Notes under the pieces: model-generated
Told to the model about the DNA's origin: nothing
Database searches by the model: none
What the model saw: the letters and a program-made list of their open reading frames with translations, nothing else
Shown here: positions 56,681 to 64,000 of the stretch, piece after piece
Layout: each line of letters opens with the position of its first letter
Position numbering within the stretch: position 1 is the stretch's first letter
Assembly (NCBI RefSeq): GCF_007988905.1
Contig: NZ_BJVA01000004.1
Span: 62,001-126,000, forward strand
Length of the DNA: 64,000 nucleotides
Reading direction: 5' to 3'
From: Gluconobacter kanchanaburiensis NBRC 103587
GTDB lineage: Bacteria; Pseudomonadota; Alphaproteobacteria; Acetobacterales; Acetobacteraceae
Position numbers and translations under genes: made by a program

Positions 56681-57846
56681 GGAGCAGGCTCCGCGGAAAC
56701 CGGTCTTGCCGGGGCGTTGCGTACACTGCCGGTCCATTGTTCAAGGAACAGGAGGACCGCGCAGACGATGGCGGGCAGAACGGCTTCGAGCCAGATCAAG
56801 GGGACGAGTATCAGATGGCGTCCGGCAAGGTTCTGCAGCACCAGTGATGCGGCGAGCAGTCCGACGACCGTAAGAATGGCAGTCAGAGGGCGCGTGATGT
56901 TGCCGTGACGTGAAAAGGCGCCGCGCAGTACCGTGACGAGTCCGATCATGGCAAAGGACAGGACTGTCAGCGGGGAGGTCAGTCGTCGCCATGCAACGAC
57001 TATGTTTTTCCCGCGATCGCGTTCGGAAACCTCATGCAGATCAGGATGAAACAGTTCGTGGAGCGACATTTCGTCAGGATCGCGGTCTTCGTGACTGTTC
57101 TGGCGCGATGAGGTGAGGTCGATCGTGTTGCGCCCGAAAGTCAGTACGTTCAGCCTGCCGGTGTGGCGGTCGATCTCCTCACGCGAGCCGTCATACAGGA
57201 CCACGCGTGGCTGGTCATCGACCACGAGGAGCGTGCCGCGTTCGGCCAGGATCGTGGTGTGGGAATCCGGATTGCGGTCATCTTCTACCAGAACTCCGTG
57301 CAACTGGCCGTCGCTGGTTCGGCCGCGCACATAGACGGTCATGTCCCCAGACAGGCTGGTGAAAACCCCGTCCTGAAGAAGGAAAGCTGCCATGCGGTTG
57401 CGGATCTGGAATTCGTAGCGGTGGAAGGCATGGTACGAGACGGGTGCCAGCCACAGCGTCAACACGTAGCACAGCACGACCGAGAAGAGAGCGCAGAACA
57501 GTCCCGGACGTGCCAGTTCCAGTGGTGAACGTCCTGCTGCGCGCATGACGGTCAGTTCCCGGTCTCCGACCATGCGCTGATAGGTGAAAAGTACTACGAG
57601 AAACGTCGTGATGGGCAGAATGACCGCAATGAAGGACGGCAGCATCAGTGAGGTGAGCTGGATGAAAACCCGGAGCGAAAGACCGTGCTGGACTACCATT
57701 GAGACGAAATGCAGCGACTGGGTCAGCCAGATCAGTGCCGTGGCACCTCCGGTCAGCGCCAGCAGGGCGATGAGGAGCTGACGAAGAATGTATCGGTCGA
57801 GCAGAGGAAGGATCTGCCGCCCGGAAGTACCGGAGGATGAGGCCAT
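56677..57846 (-). CDS. lptF: LPS export permease LptF
   Basis: Partner permease of LptG (389 aa). N-terminal LLDRYILRQLLIALLALTGG is typical; the coupling region FTYQRMVGDRELTVMRAAGR and periplasmic jellyroll (GDMTVYVRGRTSDGQLHGVL) follow, and the C-terminal helices include RHLILVPLIWLEAVLPAIVC. The start ATG 57846 has no strong ribosome site (AGGAT/GGATA upstream). It lies 56 bases downstream of the preceding unknown gene and overlaps lptG by 4 bases. Confidence 0.92.
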   Translation of the reverse strand: MASSSGTSGRQILPLLDRYILRQLLIALLALTGGATALIWLTQSLHFVSMVVQHGLSLRVFIQLTSLMLPSFIAVILPITTFLVVLFTYQRMVGDRELTVMRAAGRSPLELARPGLFCALFSVVLCYVLTLWLAPVSYHAFHRYEFQIRNRMAAFLLQDGVFTSLSGDMTVYVRGRTSDGQLHGVLVEDDRNPDSHTTILAERGTLLVVDDQPRVVLYDGSREEIDRHTGRLNVLTFGRNTIDLTSSRQNSHEDRDPDEMSLHELFHPDLHEVSERDRGKNIVVAWRRLTSPLTVLSFAMIGLVTVLRGAFSRHGNITRPLTAILTVVGLLAASLVLQNLAGRHLILVPLIWLEAVLPAIVCAVLLFLEQWTGSVRNAPARPVSAEPAP

Positions 57847-57902
57847 GGCCGTTCATCTATCCCTAGCGCGTGGCGGGAGGAAGGCAAAAAACGAAACAGT
57901 TT

Positions 57903-58412
57903 CTATCGAAGATAGGAGGCCCGGTCGATGGGCGCGCTTCTAACGGTCAGGCTGTGGTAGAGCTGGGTGGAAGCGATCCCCACCAGCAGCCCGGCGCCTG
58001 TGGCAAACACCAGGGCAATATAGCGCCACGGTTTCTGTATCCGCGTCGTTGCCATCTCCATCTGAAGTAGTCCCATATCCATCTGGCAGCGGCTCAGACG
58101 GCTGCGTGCCGCATGGGTCTCCGTCTCGCTCTGGGTCAGACGGCGTTGCAGGGTGGAGATTCGTTCTCTCAGATCTCTTTCACGGTCCGATGTGTCTGTG
58201 CGGGAGGTGGTTCCGATCCCTGTGGCGAGCAGGTTTTTCAGAGCCCCGCCCGTGACGCCGTCACGTCGTGCCATCTGACGGATCCGTTCGAGCGCAGTGG
58301 CCGCATGGCCGGGCTGTTCGTCGAGGACGAGCGCCAGAATATCGCACAGGATCTTGACTTCCCGGGGGGCCATCCCCGCATCCATGTTTTCGGAATCCGG
58401 CGCACGGGCCAT
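57903..58412 (-). CDS. Unknown protein with coiled coil and one membrane helix
   Basis: A 169-aa protein with an N-terminal helical segment (ILALVLDEQPGHAATALERI, then RRDGVTGGALKNLLATG) resembling the small helical module seen at the start of several alphaproteobacterial and phage proteins of unknown function. A coiled coil follows (DRERDLRERISTLQRRLTQS) and then a single membrane helix near residue 135 (YIALVFATGAGLLVGIASTQ). It lies 2 bases after sua5 and 56 before lptF, so it may work with the Lpt system or simply be co-transcribed. No function can be assigned. Confidence 0.65.
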   Translation of the reverse strand: MARAPDSENMDAGMAPREVKILCDILALVLDEQPGHAATALERIRQMARRDGVTGGALKNLLATGIGTTSRTDTSDRERDLRERISTLQRRLTQSETETHAARSRLSRCQMDMGLLQMEMATTRIQKPWRYIALVFATGAGLLVGIASTQLYHSLTVRSAPIDRASYLR

Positions 58413-58414
58413 GG

Positions 58415-59428
58415 TTAGGAAGGCGCCATGGTGTCAGGGCGTGGCTCTGCGGCGCGGCGCAGACGGTCGCGAATGGCAAGGCCCAGCCCGTGACGGGGGA
58501 TCGGCAGGGCGGCAATCCCTGTCAGTCCTCGCCGGAGACCTTCCGCGTCCAGAAAGCGAAGACCGGCGAAGAGACGAGCCGCGGCCTCTTCAAGATTGCC
58601 GCTTTCACTCAGATTCCAGGTCAGGCCCGCTCCTGGCAGCACGGCACCGAAAGCGAGCTGTGCTTCTTCAGGACCAATGGAGGTGGCGTCTAGCCTGACG
58701 GGAAGGTTGGGCGCGTAATGCGAGGCCAGCCGCCCCGGGGAGGCGGGAGCGATTTCCGAAAAATCATCAGGCTGGTGCACTGGGCCGCAAAGTTCGGTCA
58801 GCTCCTCCAGCGTCACGCCGCCGGGGCGCAGCAGGACAGGGACGTTGCGTGTGAGGTCCAGAACGGTGCTTTCCACTCCGATGGAGCAGGGACCGGAGTC
58901 CAGCACAGCGTCAATGCGGCCATCCAGCGAACGCAGGACATGAAAGGCATCCGAAGGGCTGACCGTTCCTGAAACATTGGCGGATGGTGCGGCCACGGGG
59001 GCGCCGACTTCTCGCAGCAGGGCCAGTGCGGTTTTGCCGCGCGGTACACGCAGGGCCAGCGTGGACAGGCCGGCAGCGGCCAGGTCCGACACTGTGGAGT
59101 CTGGCGAACGGGGAAGCACCATCGTGAGCGGGCCGGGCCAGAAGCGTTCGGCCAGCGTGTGGGCAATGTCCTTCATTCTGCCGCTCAGGGACGCCTGTGC
59201 GAAGGCACTTTCAGCATCCGGGAGGTGGCTGATGAGCGGGTTGAACCGGGGACGTCCCTTGGCGGCGAAAATTTTCGCGACAGCCGTATCGGAGGACGCG
59301 ATGGCGCCAAGCCCGTAGACGGTCTCTGTGCCGAAAGCGACGAGTTTGCCGGCTTTCAACAGTTCGGCAGCCCGGTGGATTCCTGCGGGAGTTGCTGTCA
59401 GTCGTTCGGTGTAAGGCAAGTCGCTCAA
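58415..59428 (-). CDS. L-threonylcarbamoyladenylate synthase (Sua5 type)
   Basis: Sua5/YrdC enzyme of 337 aa that forms threonylcarbamoyl-AMP from threonine, bicarbonate and ATP for the t6A modification of ANN-decoding tRNAs. YrdC domain motifs: LKAGKLVAFGTETVYGLGAI, KGRPRFNPLISHL, LRVPRGKTALALLREVGAPV and APSANVSGTVSPSDA. The extra C-terminal Sua5 domain (LPVRLDATSIGPEEAQLAFG onward) makes it the long Sua5 form rather than TsaC. The start overlaps cysQ by 4 bases (ATGA). Confidence 0.9.
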   Translation of the reverse strand: MSDLPYTERLTATPAGIHRAAELLKAGKLVAFGTETVYGLGAIASSDTAVAKIFAAKGRPRFNPLISHLPDAESAFAQASLSGRMKDIAHTLAERFWPGPLTMVLPRSPDSTVSDLAAAGLSTLALRVPRGKTALALLREVGAPVAAPSANVSGTVSPSDAFHVLRSLDGRIDAVLDSGPCSIGVESTVLDLTRNVPVLLRPGGVTLEELTELCGPVHQPDDFSEIAPASPGRLASHYAPNLPVRLDATSIGPEEAQLAFGAVLPGAGLTWNLSESGNLEEAAARLFAGLRFLDAEGLRRGLTGIAALPIPRHGLGLAIRDRLRRAAEPRPDTMAPS

Positions 59429-60222
59429 GATGCGCCTCCGGTGCAGTAAAATGAGCCATTGAGGCGGCCCGGCTTGCCATAGCGCAGGGGTTTACCGTTT
59501 TCGTCGAGGATTGCTCCGCCCGCAGCTTCGAGAATGGCCTGCGGAGCAGCCGTGTCCCATTCCATGGTCGGGCCGAACCGGGGATAGAAATCCGCCTCGC
59601 CCTCCGCTACCCGCATGAACTTGACCGAGGACGACAGTCTGTCGATGGACGCGACTTTGCGACCGGCAAGCCAGCGGTCCAGCAGCTCGGGGTCGCCGTG
59701 ATGGCTCGATGCGAGAACGCGCAGTCCTTCTGGCGGTGGCGTGGCCGTGCTGATCCGGGTCGTATGGGGGCCATCCGAACGATGGGCGCCAAGCCCCTGA
59801 CCGCCGCTGTAGATCAGTCCATAACCTGGCAGCGCGACGACGCCCAGAACCGGTCGGTCATGACGGACGAGACCGATATTGACGGTGAAATCCCGGCCTC
59901 CCGATGCAAAACCCCGCGTTCCGTCAAGCGGATCGACGAGCCAGTAGGCATCCCCGCCGTTGATCCGGATTCCGACAGACGCTTCCTCCTCGCCGATGGC
60001 GGGGATGGCCGGGCAGGCCGCGCGCAGGCCGGTAAGGATATGATGTTCCGACGCGTGGTCGGCTTCGGTGACGGGAGACGCGTCGCTTTTGATGTCCGTG
60101 CGAAATCCGCGTTCACGAATGGCATTGATGATGTCTGCGGCTTCGGCGGCGAGCCGGATGGCCAGAGACAGGAGGGCGGCGTTGTCGTCGGCGGAAACCG
60201 TCACGGGGGAGGCGGAAGTCAT
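59425..60222 (-). CDS. cysQ: 3'(2'),5'-bisphosphate nucleotidase (CysQ)
   Basis: Inositol-monophosphatase-family enzyme that recycles adenosine 3',5'-bisphosphate from sulfate assimilation. 265 aa from ATG 60222 (MTSASPVTVSADDNAALLSL). Metal-binding motifs: IGEEEAS, WLVDPLDGTRGFASGGRDFT and TMEWDTAAPQAILEAAGGAI. The frame is open 57 codons further up to 60393, but that start would leave only 21 bases to the divergent pepA and no room for promoters, and it lacks a ribosome site. It heads the minus-strand run leading to lptFG-lptD-surA-rsmA. Its 192-base upstream gap to pepA shows no clear regulator site. Confidence 0.88.
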   Translation of the reverse strand: MTSASPVTVSADDNAALLSLAIRLAAEAADIINAIRERGFRTDIKSDASPVTEADHASEHHILTGLRAACPAIPAIGEEEASVGIRINGGDAYWLVDPLDGTRGFASGGRDFTVNIGLVRHDRPVLGVVALPGYGLIYSGGQGLGAHRSDGPHTTRISTATPPPEGLRVLASSHHGDPELLDRWLAGRKVASIDRLSSSVKFMRVAEGEADFYPRFGPTMEWDTAAPQAILEAAGGAILDENGKPLRYGKPGRLNGSFYCTGGAS

Positions 60223-60414
60223 TTCCCGAGCGTACCTCAAGACGGCCTGTGCGTCATGTGCTGATACGCTTTCATGGCCATGGACAGGACGCGCAGCAAA
60301 AAGCTGCGCATTGAGGGGGCTTTCGTCTTCCGGGGTGGGGAGAGGACTTGTGTGGGCGGTCACCGTTTCCGATAACAGGTCAGCGACCCTCATGTTTTAG
60401 ACGACAGGACGATC

Positions 60415-61887
60415 ATGCTTTCAGTGATTTTCGATTCTCTTCCAGCCTTTTCTGTGGATGCGCCCAGAGCTATTGTCCTGCTTTGCGATACGGCGTCTGG
60501 CGAGACGTTTGCGGCACTGGACAAGGCTTCAGCCGGGGCGGTTTCGCGCGCCGTTGCGTTGAAAGGTTTCAAGGGTGAGGCCGGGCAGAGCGTGGTGCTC
60601 CCTGCTCCAGCCGAAGGGCTGGCGCAGGTCGTACTGGCCGGCGTGAAACCCAAGGGTGGTGCGGCGATTGATGCCGTGGCCATCGAAAATGCGGCCGGTC
60701 GAGCCGTTCGCCTGCTGGAAGGTGTTGAGGGTGCGGTTCTGGGTCTTTCTGAAGGGCTGGAGCAGTTTGCTCCGGACGCGGCTCTGGGAGCGTGTCTGGC
60801 ATCCTATGATTTCGACCTGTACCGCACGAAAAAGTCCGACAGCCGGCCGGTTCTGAAAACGCTGCATGTTGCGGTTTCCGACGTCGCGGCTGCGCAGGCG
60901 CGGTGGGTGGCTCTGGATGCGGTGTCGCAGGGTGTGATCCTGACGCGGAATCTTGTGAGCGAGCCGCCGAATGTGCTTTATCCCCAGAGCTTTACGCAGC
61001 GGATTGAAGAACTGCGTGAACTTGGCCTGACGGTTGAGGTTCTCGACGAGAAGGCTATGACGGAGCTGGGCTTTGGCGCGCTGCTGGGTGTGGCGCAGGG
61101 CAGCGTCCACAAGCCGCGGACGGTGATTGTCCGTCACGATGGCGGTGGCAGCGAGGCGCCTCTAGCCTTCATCGGCAAGGGTGTCACGTTCGATAGTGGC
61201 GGCATTTCCATCAAGCCTGCGGCTGGCATGGACGAAATGAAGACCGATATGGGCGGGGCTGCGACCGTGATTGGCCTCATGAGTGCTCTGGCCCGTCGCA
61301 AGGCGCCGGTTAATGCGATTGGTGTCGTCGGGCTGGTCGAGAACATGGTGTCCGGCGGGGCGCAGCGTCCGGGCGATATCGTGCGGGCCTATGACGGGCA
61401 GACGATCGAAGTGCTGAATACCGATGCGGAAGGACGTCTCGTCCTGGCGGATGTACTGTCTTATACCCGCAAGCGGTTCAACCCGAAGCTGATGGTCAAT
61501 CTGGCGACGCTGACGGGTGCGATCGTGGTCAGTCTTGGTTATGAAAACGCGGGTCTGTTCAGCAATAGCGATGCTCTGGCCAAGGGGCTGGCCGAGGCCG
61601 GAGCGCAGGTGGGTGAAGGTCTGTGGCGGATGCCGATGGGTGAGGCCTATAATCGCGAACTCGACTCTGATATCGCTGATATGAAGAACATCGGCGGGCG
61701 CCCGGGCAGCGCGATCCTTGCGGCAGAGTTCCTCAAGCGCTTTGTGGGCGACACGGACTGGGCGCATCTCGATATCGCAGGAACAGCCTGGAAGACCAAG
61801 GCCTCCGCTATCGCGCCGAAAGGTGCGACGGGTTTCGGCGTGCGTCTGCTGGACCGCTTCGTGAAGGCCCACGAAGCCGACGCCTGA
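60415..61887 (+). CDS. pepA: Leucyl aminopeptidase (M17)
   Basis: Cytosolic metallo-aminopeptidase of 490 aa, usually hexameric; some members also bind DNA. The two-zinc active site is intact: FIGKGVTFDSGGISIKPAAG, MKTDMGGAATVIG and the signature NTDAEGRLVLADVL. C-terminal KNIGGRPGSAILAAEFLKRF is typical. Family length is normal. It is divergent from cysQ and followed after 16 bases by holC, a common pairing in proteobacteria. Confidence 0.95.
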   Translation: MLSVIFDSLPAFSVDAPRAIVLLCDTASGETFAALDKASAGAVSRAVALKGFKGEAGQSVVLPAPAEGLAQVVLAGVKPKGGAAIDAVAIENAAGRAVRLLEGVEGAVLGLSEGLEQFAPDAALGACLASYDFDLYRTKKSDSRPVLKTLHVAVSDVAAAQARWVALDAVSQGVILTRNLVSEPPNVLYPQSFTQRIEELRELGLTVEVLDEKAMTELGFGALLGVAQGSVHKPRTVIVRHDGGGSEAPLAFIGKGVTFDSGGISIKPAAGMDEMKTDMGGAATVIGLMSALARRKAPVNAIGVVGLVENMVSGGAQRPGDIVRAYDGQTIEVLNTDAEGRLVLADVLSYTRKRFNPKLMVNLATLTGAIVVSLGYENAGLFSNSDALAKGLAEAGAQVGEGLWRMPMGEAYNRELDSDIADMKNIGGRPGSAILAAEFLKRFVGDTDWAHLDIAGTAWKTKASAIAPKGATGFGVRLLDRFVKAHEADA

Positions 61888-61903
61888 GGAGCGGGATTGT
61901 ATC

Positions 61904-62347
61904 GTGGATGTCGGGTTCTATCATCTGACGCGCACACCTCTTGAAGAGGCGCTTCCGGCCCTGTTGGGCCGGACGCTGGATGCGGGGGAGCGGGCGGTCG
62001 TGCGCTGTCCAGATGCGGCTGCGGTCATGGCGCTGGATGCAGCGTTGTGGGCATGCCGAGACCCGGTCTGGCTTCCGCATGGTACGGCAAAAAGCGGCCA
62101 TGCGGCCTGGCAGCCGATCTGGTTGACCGAGGGTGAGGATGTGCCGAACGAGGCGCGGTTCCTGTTCCGCGTGGATGGCGCCGGGGGTGAGGAGTTCGCG
62201 TCCTTTACGCGGATTTTCGATCTGTTCGATGGCGGAAATCCGCAATCTGTTCAGCGAGCAAGACAACGTTGGGTAGCAATGAAATCTTCCGGTCACAATC
62301 TCGTGTATTGGAAACAGGAAGAGCGGGGCTGGAAAAAGGCAGGGTAA
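61904..62347 (+). CDS. holC: DNA polymerase III subunit chi
   Basis: Chi (147 aa) links the clamp loader to single-strand-binding protein at the fork. MDVGFYHLTRTPLEEALPAL and RAVVRCPDAAAVMALDAALW, then FDLFDGGNPQSVQRARQRWV are the family blocks. The start is GTG 61904; GAGGAG lies somewhat far upstream (about 14 bases). The order pepA-holC is frequent in bacteria. No valS, the usual next gene in some proteobacteria, follows. Confidence 0.88.
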   Translation: MDVGFYHLTRTPLEEALPALLGRTLDAGERAVVRCPDAAAVMALDAALWACRDPVWLPHGTAKSGHAAWQPIWLTEGEDVPNEARFLFRVDGAGGEEFASFTRIFDLFDGGNPQSVQRARQRWVAMKSSGHNLVYWKQEERGWKKAG

Positions 62348-62431
62348 GGTTTCAAATTGTGTCCAAGACCCTTGATGGAAGATGCTCCGTAACCGGGGTG
62401 CTATTCATTTCACTGGAGAGGACGCCTGACT

Positions 62432-63556
62432 GTGCCAGAGCCTACGAATTCTTCCCTCAAGCCTTTGAAAACTGATCTTCGTCGCATCGATATCAATCCC
62501 GATTTCTGGTATCCGCTGGCCTGGTCGAAAGATCTCAAGCGCGGAAAGACGGTCGGGCGGCGGTTCGGACGTCATCCGATTGCGTTGGTGCGTCCTGAGG
62601 AAGGCACCGTCTTTGCGCTTGAAGACCGGTGTGCCCATCGTCAGGTTCCGCTTAGCCTGGGCAAGGTCAGCGGTGAGGCTGTCCAGTGTTGTTATCATGG
62701 CTGGGCGTATGGGCGGTCAGGGCGATGCATTGATGTGCCGTATCTTGGCAAGGGTAAATTGCCCAACGGCGTGAGGACCTATCCCTGTCGTGAAGCCGGG
62801 GGAATGATATTCATTTTCCCGGGTGATCCTGAAAAGGCGGAGAGCGTGCCGCTGCCGCCTTTGGCTCAGGTCGATAATCCGGCGTTCAAGACACGGCGTT
62901 TCAACCCGGTCGTCAAATGCCACTACACGTTCATGCATGAGAACCTGATGGACATGAACCATCAGTTCCTGCACCGCCGCCAGATGGGGCAGATTCGGGC
63001 GCGTTTTTTGGGGCAGGACGCGGGTGAGAATTTTATAGAGGCGCGATACAGTTTCGCGCGGACCGGCAACGAGCAGCCTCTGGCCGAACGTCTGATTTTT
63101 GGCAAGCATCATGACGATCCGAACCGGGAGCAACCGGTCGAGGAAATCGTCAGCGTTCGCACGACCTATCCGTATCAGAGCCTGAAAATCCACGACAAGG
63201 ACGGCGACCTGATCATGGAGCTGTTCAGCGTCTATGTGCCCAACAGTGCTGACGGCATGAGCACGCAGACTTTCGGCCTGCTGTCTGTGCTACGACCGAA
63301 GACGCCGTTCCTCATTGACGTGATCTGGCCCGCGCTGGGGATTTTTACGCACCGGATTTTTGAAGAAGACCGGGAAATCATGGAACTGGAACAGAATGCC
63401 TGGCGTGAACTGGGGGGCGATCACAACGTGGAAGTGTTCCCGATCGTGCGCAAACTGCGCGACCTTCTCGCGCGCAACGGCGTCACGGCCGGAACGGATA
63501 CGGGGATTTCGGGGCAAGTCTCTCGGGAACAGGTGGTCGATCCTGCCGTTGTCTGA
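62432..63556 (+). CDS. Rieske non-heme iron oxygenase (alpha-subunit type)
   Basis: A 374-aa oxygenase with an N-terminal Rieske [2Fe-2S] domain: ligands Cys67-x-His69 and Cys86-x2-His89 (RCAHRQVPLSLG; QCCYHGWAYG). The catalytic domain has a mononuclear iron motif in HENLMDMNHQFLHRR (Asp-x2-His-x3-His pattern). It needs electrons from a ferredoxin/reductase, neither of which is nearby. Substrate is not readable; relatives act on aromatic acids, chlorophyll precursors, or sterol-like molecules. GTG start with GGAGAGG 10 bases upstream. An 84-base gap separates it from holC; an aldo/keto reductase follows after 32 bases and may be in the same transcript. Confidence 0.8.
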   Translation: MPEPTNSSLKPLKTDLRRIDINPDFWYPLAWSKDLKRGKTVGRRFGRHPIALVRPEEGTVFALEDRCAHRQVPLSLGKVSGEAVQCCYHGWAYGRSGRCIDVPYLGKGKLPNGVRTYPCREAGGMIFIFPGDPEKAESVPLPPLAQVDNPAFKTRRFNPVVKCHYTFMHENLMDMNHQFLHRRQMGQIRARFLGQDAGENFIEARYSFARTGNEQPLAERLIFGKHHDDPNREQPVEEIVSVRTTYPYQSLKIHDKDGDLIMELFSVYVPNSADGMSTQTFGLLSVLRPKTPFLIDVIWPALGIFTHRIFEEDREIMELEQNAWRELGGDHNVEVFPIVRKLRDLLARNGVTAGTDTGISGQVSREQVVDPAVV

Positions 63557-63588
63557 GAGACATCTGACAACAGGAACAGGAAATGCTC

Positions 63589-64000
63589 ATGAAAACGGTC
63601 ACGCTCAGGAATGGTGTCACGGTTCCCGCGCTGGGCATGGGGACGTGGAATGTCGGAGACAGTGCGGCACGTCGCACGGACGAGATCGAGAGCTTGCGTC
63701 GGGGTCTTGAAGCCGGTCTGCGGGTGATTGATACGGCTGAGATGTATGGCAACGGTCGTTCAGAAACGCTGGTGGGCGAGGCCATCGCGGATGTGCGCGA
63801 CGATGTCTATCTCGTCAGCAAGGTGCTGCCGTCCAATGCGTCCTATGATGGCGTCCGCAAGGCCTGTCGCCGCTCCCTGAAGCATCTGGGAACGGACTGG
63901 CTGGACCTTTACCTGTTGCACTGGCGGGGTGGCACACCGCTTGAGGAGACAATCCGCGCATTTGAGGATCTTCGGGAGGAGGGCCTGATCGGGGGATGGG
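63589..64000 (+). CDS. Aldo/keto reductase (3' end beyond window)
   Basis: N-terminal 137 residues of an NADPH-dependent aldo/keto reductase. All four catalytic residues are visible: Asp and Tyr in VIDTAEMYGNGRSETLVGEA, Lys in YLVSKVLPSN, and His in DLYLLHWRGG. The N-terminal hairpin (RNGVTVPALGMGTWNVGD) is typical. Of two in-frame ATGs, the second (63589) is preferred because AGGAA is 6 bases before it. The frame is open to the window edge. Substrate unknown. Confidence 0.85.
   Translation, partial: MKTVTLRNGVTVPALGMGTWNVGDSAARRTDEIESLRRGLEAGLRVIDTAEMYGNGRSETLVGEAIADVRDDVYLVSKVLPSNASYDGVRKACRRSLKHLGTDWLDLYLLHWRGGTPLEETIRAFEDLREEGLIGGW

Noticed and set aside
60223..60393. 57-codon N-terminal extension of CysQ
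   Set aside because: No ribosome site, would leave 21 bases to the divergent pepA, and exceeds family length.

Overview
This window looks like a chromosomal segment of an alphaproteobacterium, most probably an acetic acid bacterium (Acetobacteraceae, Gluconobacter-like). The basis is a CcrM-type GANTC methyltransferase, an HWE histidine kinase, an exact match to the alphaproteobacterial EcfG stress promoter, alphaproteobacterial gene neighbourhoods (moxR/DUF58/DUF4159/DUF1285/cca; gpmI-envC-ctpA-deacetylase-rppH; yqeY, dnaG, rpoD; lptFG-lptD-surA-rsmA) and GC-rich codon usage. The genus is an impression from memory, not a search result. No rRNA, tRNA, CRISPR array, insertion sequence or prophage was seen. 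Most of the window is ordinary core chromosome.

Layout. 1-7.7 kb: an mdtABC-type tripartite RND efflux operon on the minus strand, with mdtC cut by the left edge. 7.9-9.0 kb: a CsbD-like stress protein behind an EcfG-type promoter, then a GYF_2 membrane protein. 9.1-10.8 kb: rnhB-ccrM, with a leader rich in GANTC, the methylation site of CcrM itself. 10.9-18.3 kb: an exported ankyrin protein and a moxR-DUF58-DUF4159-VWA cluster. 18.4-22.0 kb: DUF1285, cca and an MsbA-like ABC exporter. 22.0-28.1 kb (minus): gpmI-envC-ctpA-degenerate polysaccharide deacetylase-rppH. 28.2-32.7 kb: a second CsbD, msrB-upp, DUF1330, greA-ilvA, and a small Cro/C1 regulator next to paired 17-bp repeats.

32.8-38.1 kb: carA-carB on the minus strand, where CarA is in frame with an N-terminal helix-turn-helix-like domain, divergent from yqeY across a region with a palindrome and a second half-copy. 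38.2-43.4 kb: an accessory block between yqeY and dnaG, which are normally close together in alphaproteobacteria. It holds an AraC regulator, a beta-hydroxyacid dehydrogenase-type oxidoreductase, a cation diffusion facilitator, a small exported protein, an orphan HWE kinase and a remnant of a zinc alcohol dehydrogenase. 43.5-49.7 kb: dnaG, rpoD, a GNAT protein, rpsF-rpsR-rplI. 49.8-51.0 kb: cyclopropane fatty acid synthase. 51.0-60.2 kb: a long minus-strand run cysQ-sua5-unknown-lptF-lptG-lptD-surA-rsmA that couples outer-membrane assembly to tRNA/rRNA modification. 60.4-64 kb: pepA-holC, a Rieske oxygenase and an aldo/keto reductase cut by the right edge.

Functionally the window is dominated by envelope building (LptDFG, SurA, EnvC, CtpA, MsbA-like exporter, CFA synthase, RND pump) and replication/translation housekeeping (CcrM, DnaG, RpoD, HolC, ribosomal proteins, Cca, RsmA, Sua5, GreA). 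The most interesting signals are regulatory or architectural: the GANTC cluster before ccrM, the EcfG promoter at csbD, the HTH-CarA fusion with palindromic sites upstream, and the duplicated operator-like repeats between greA and the small HTH gene.
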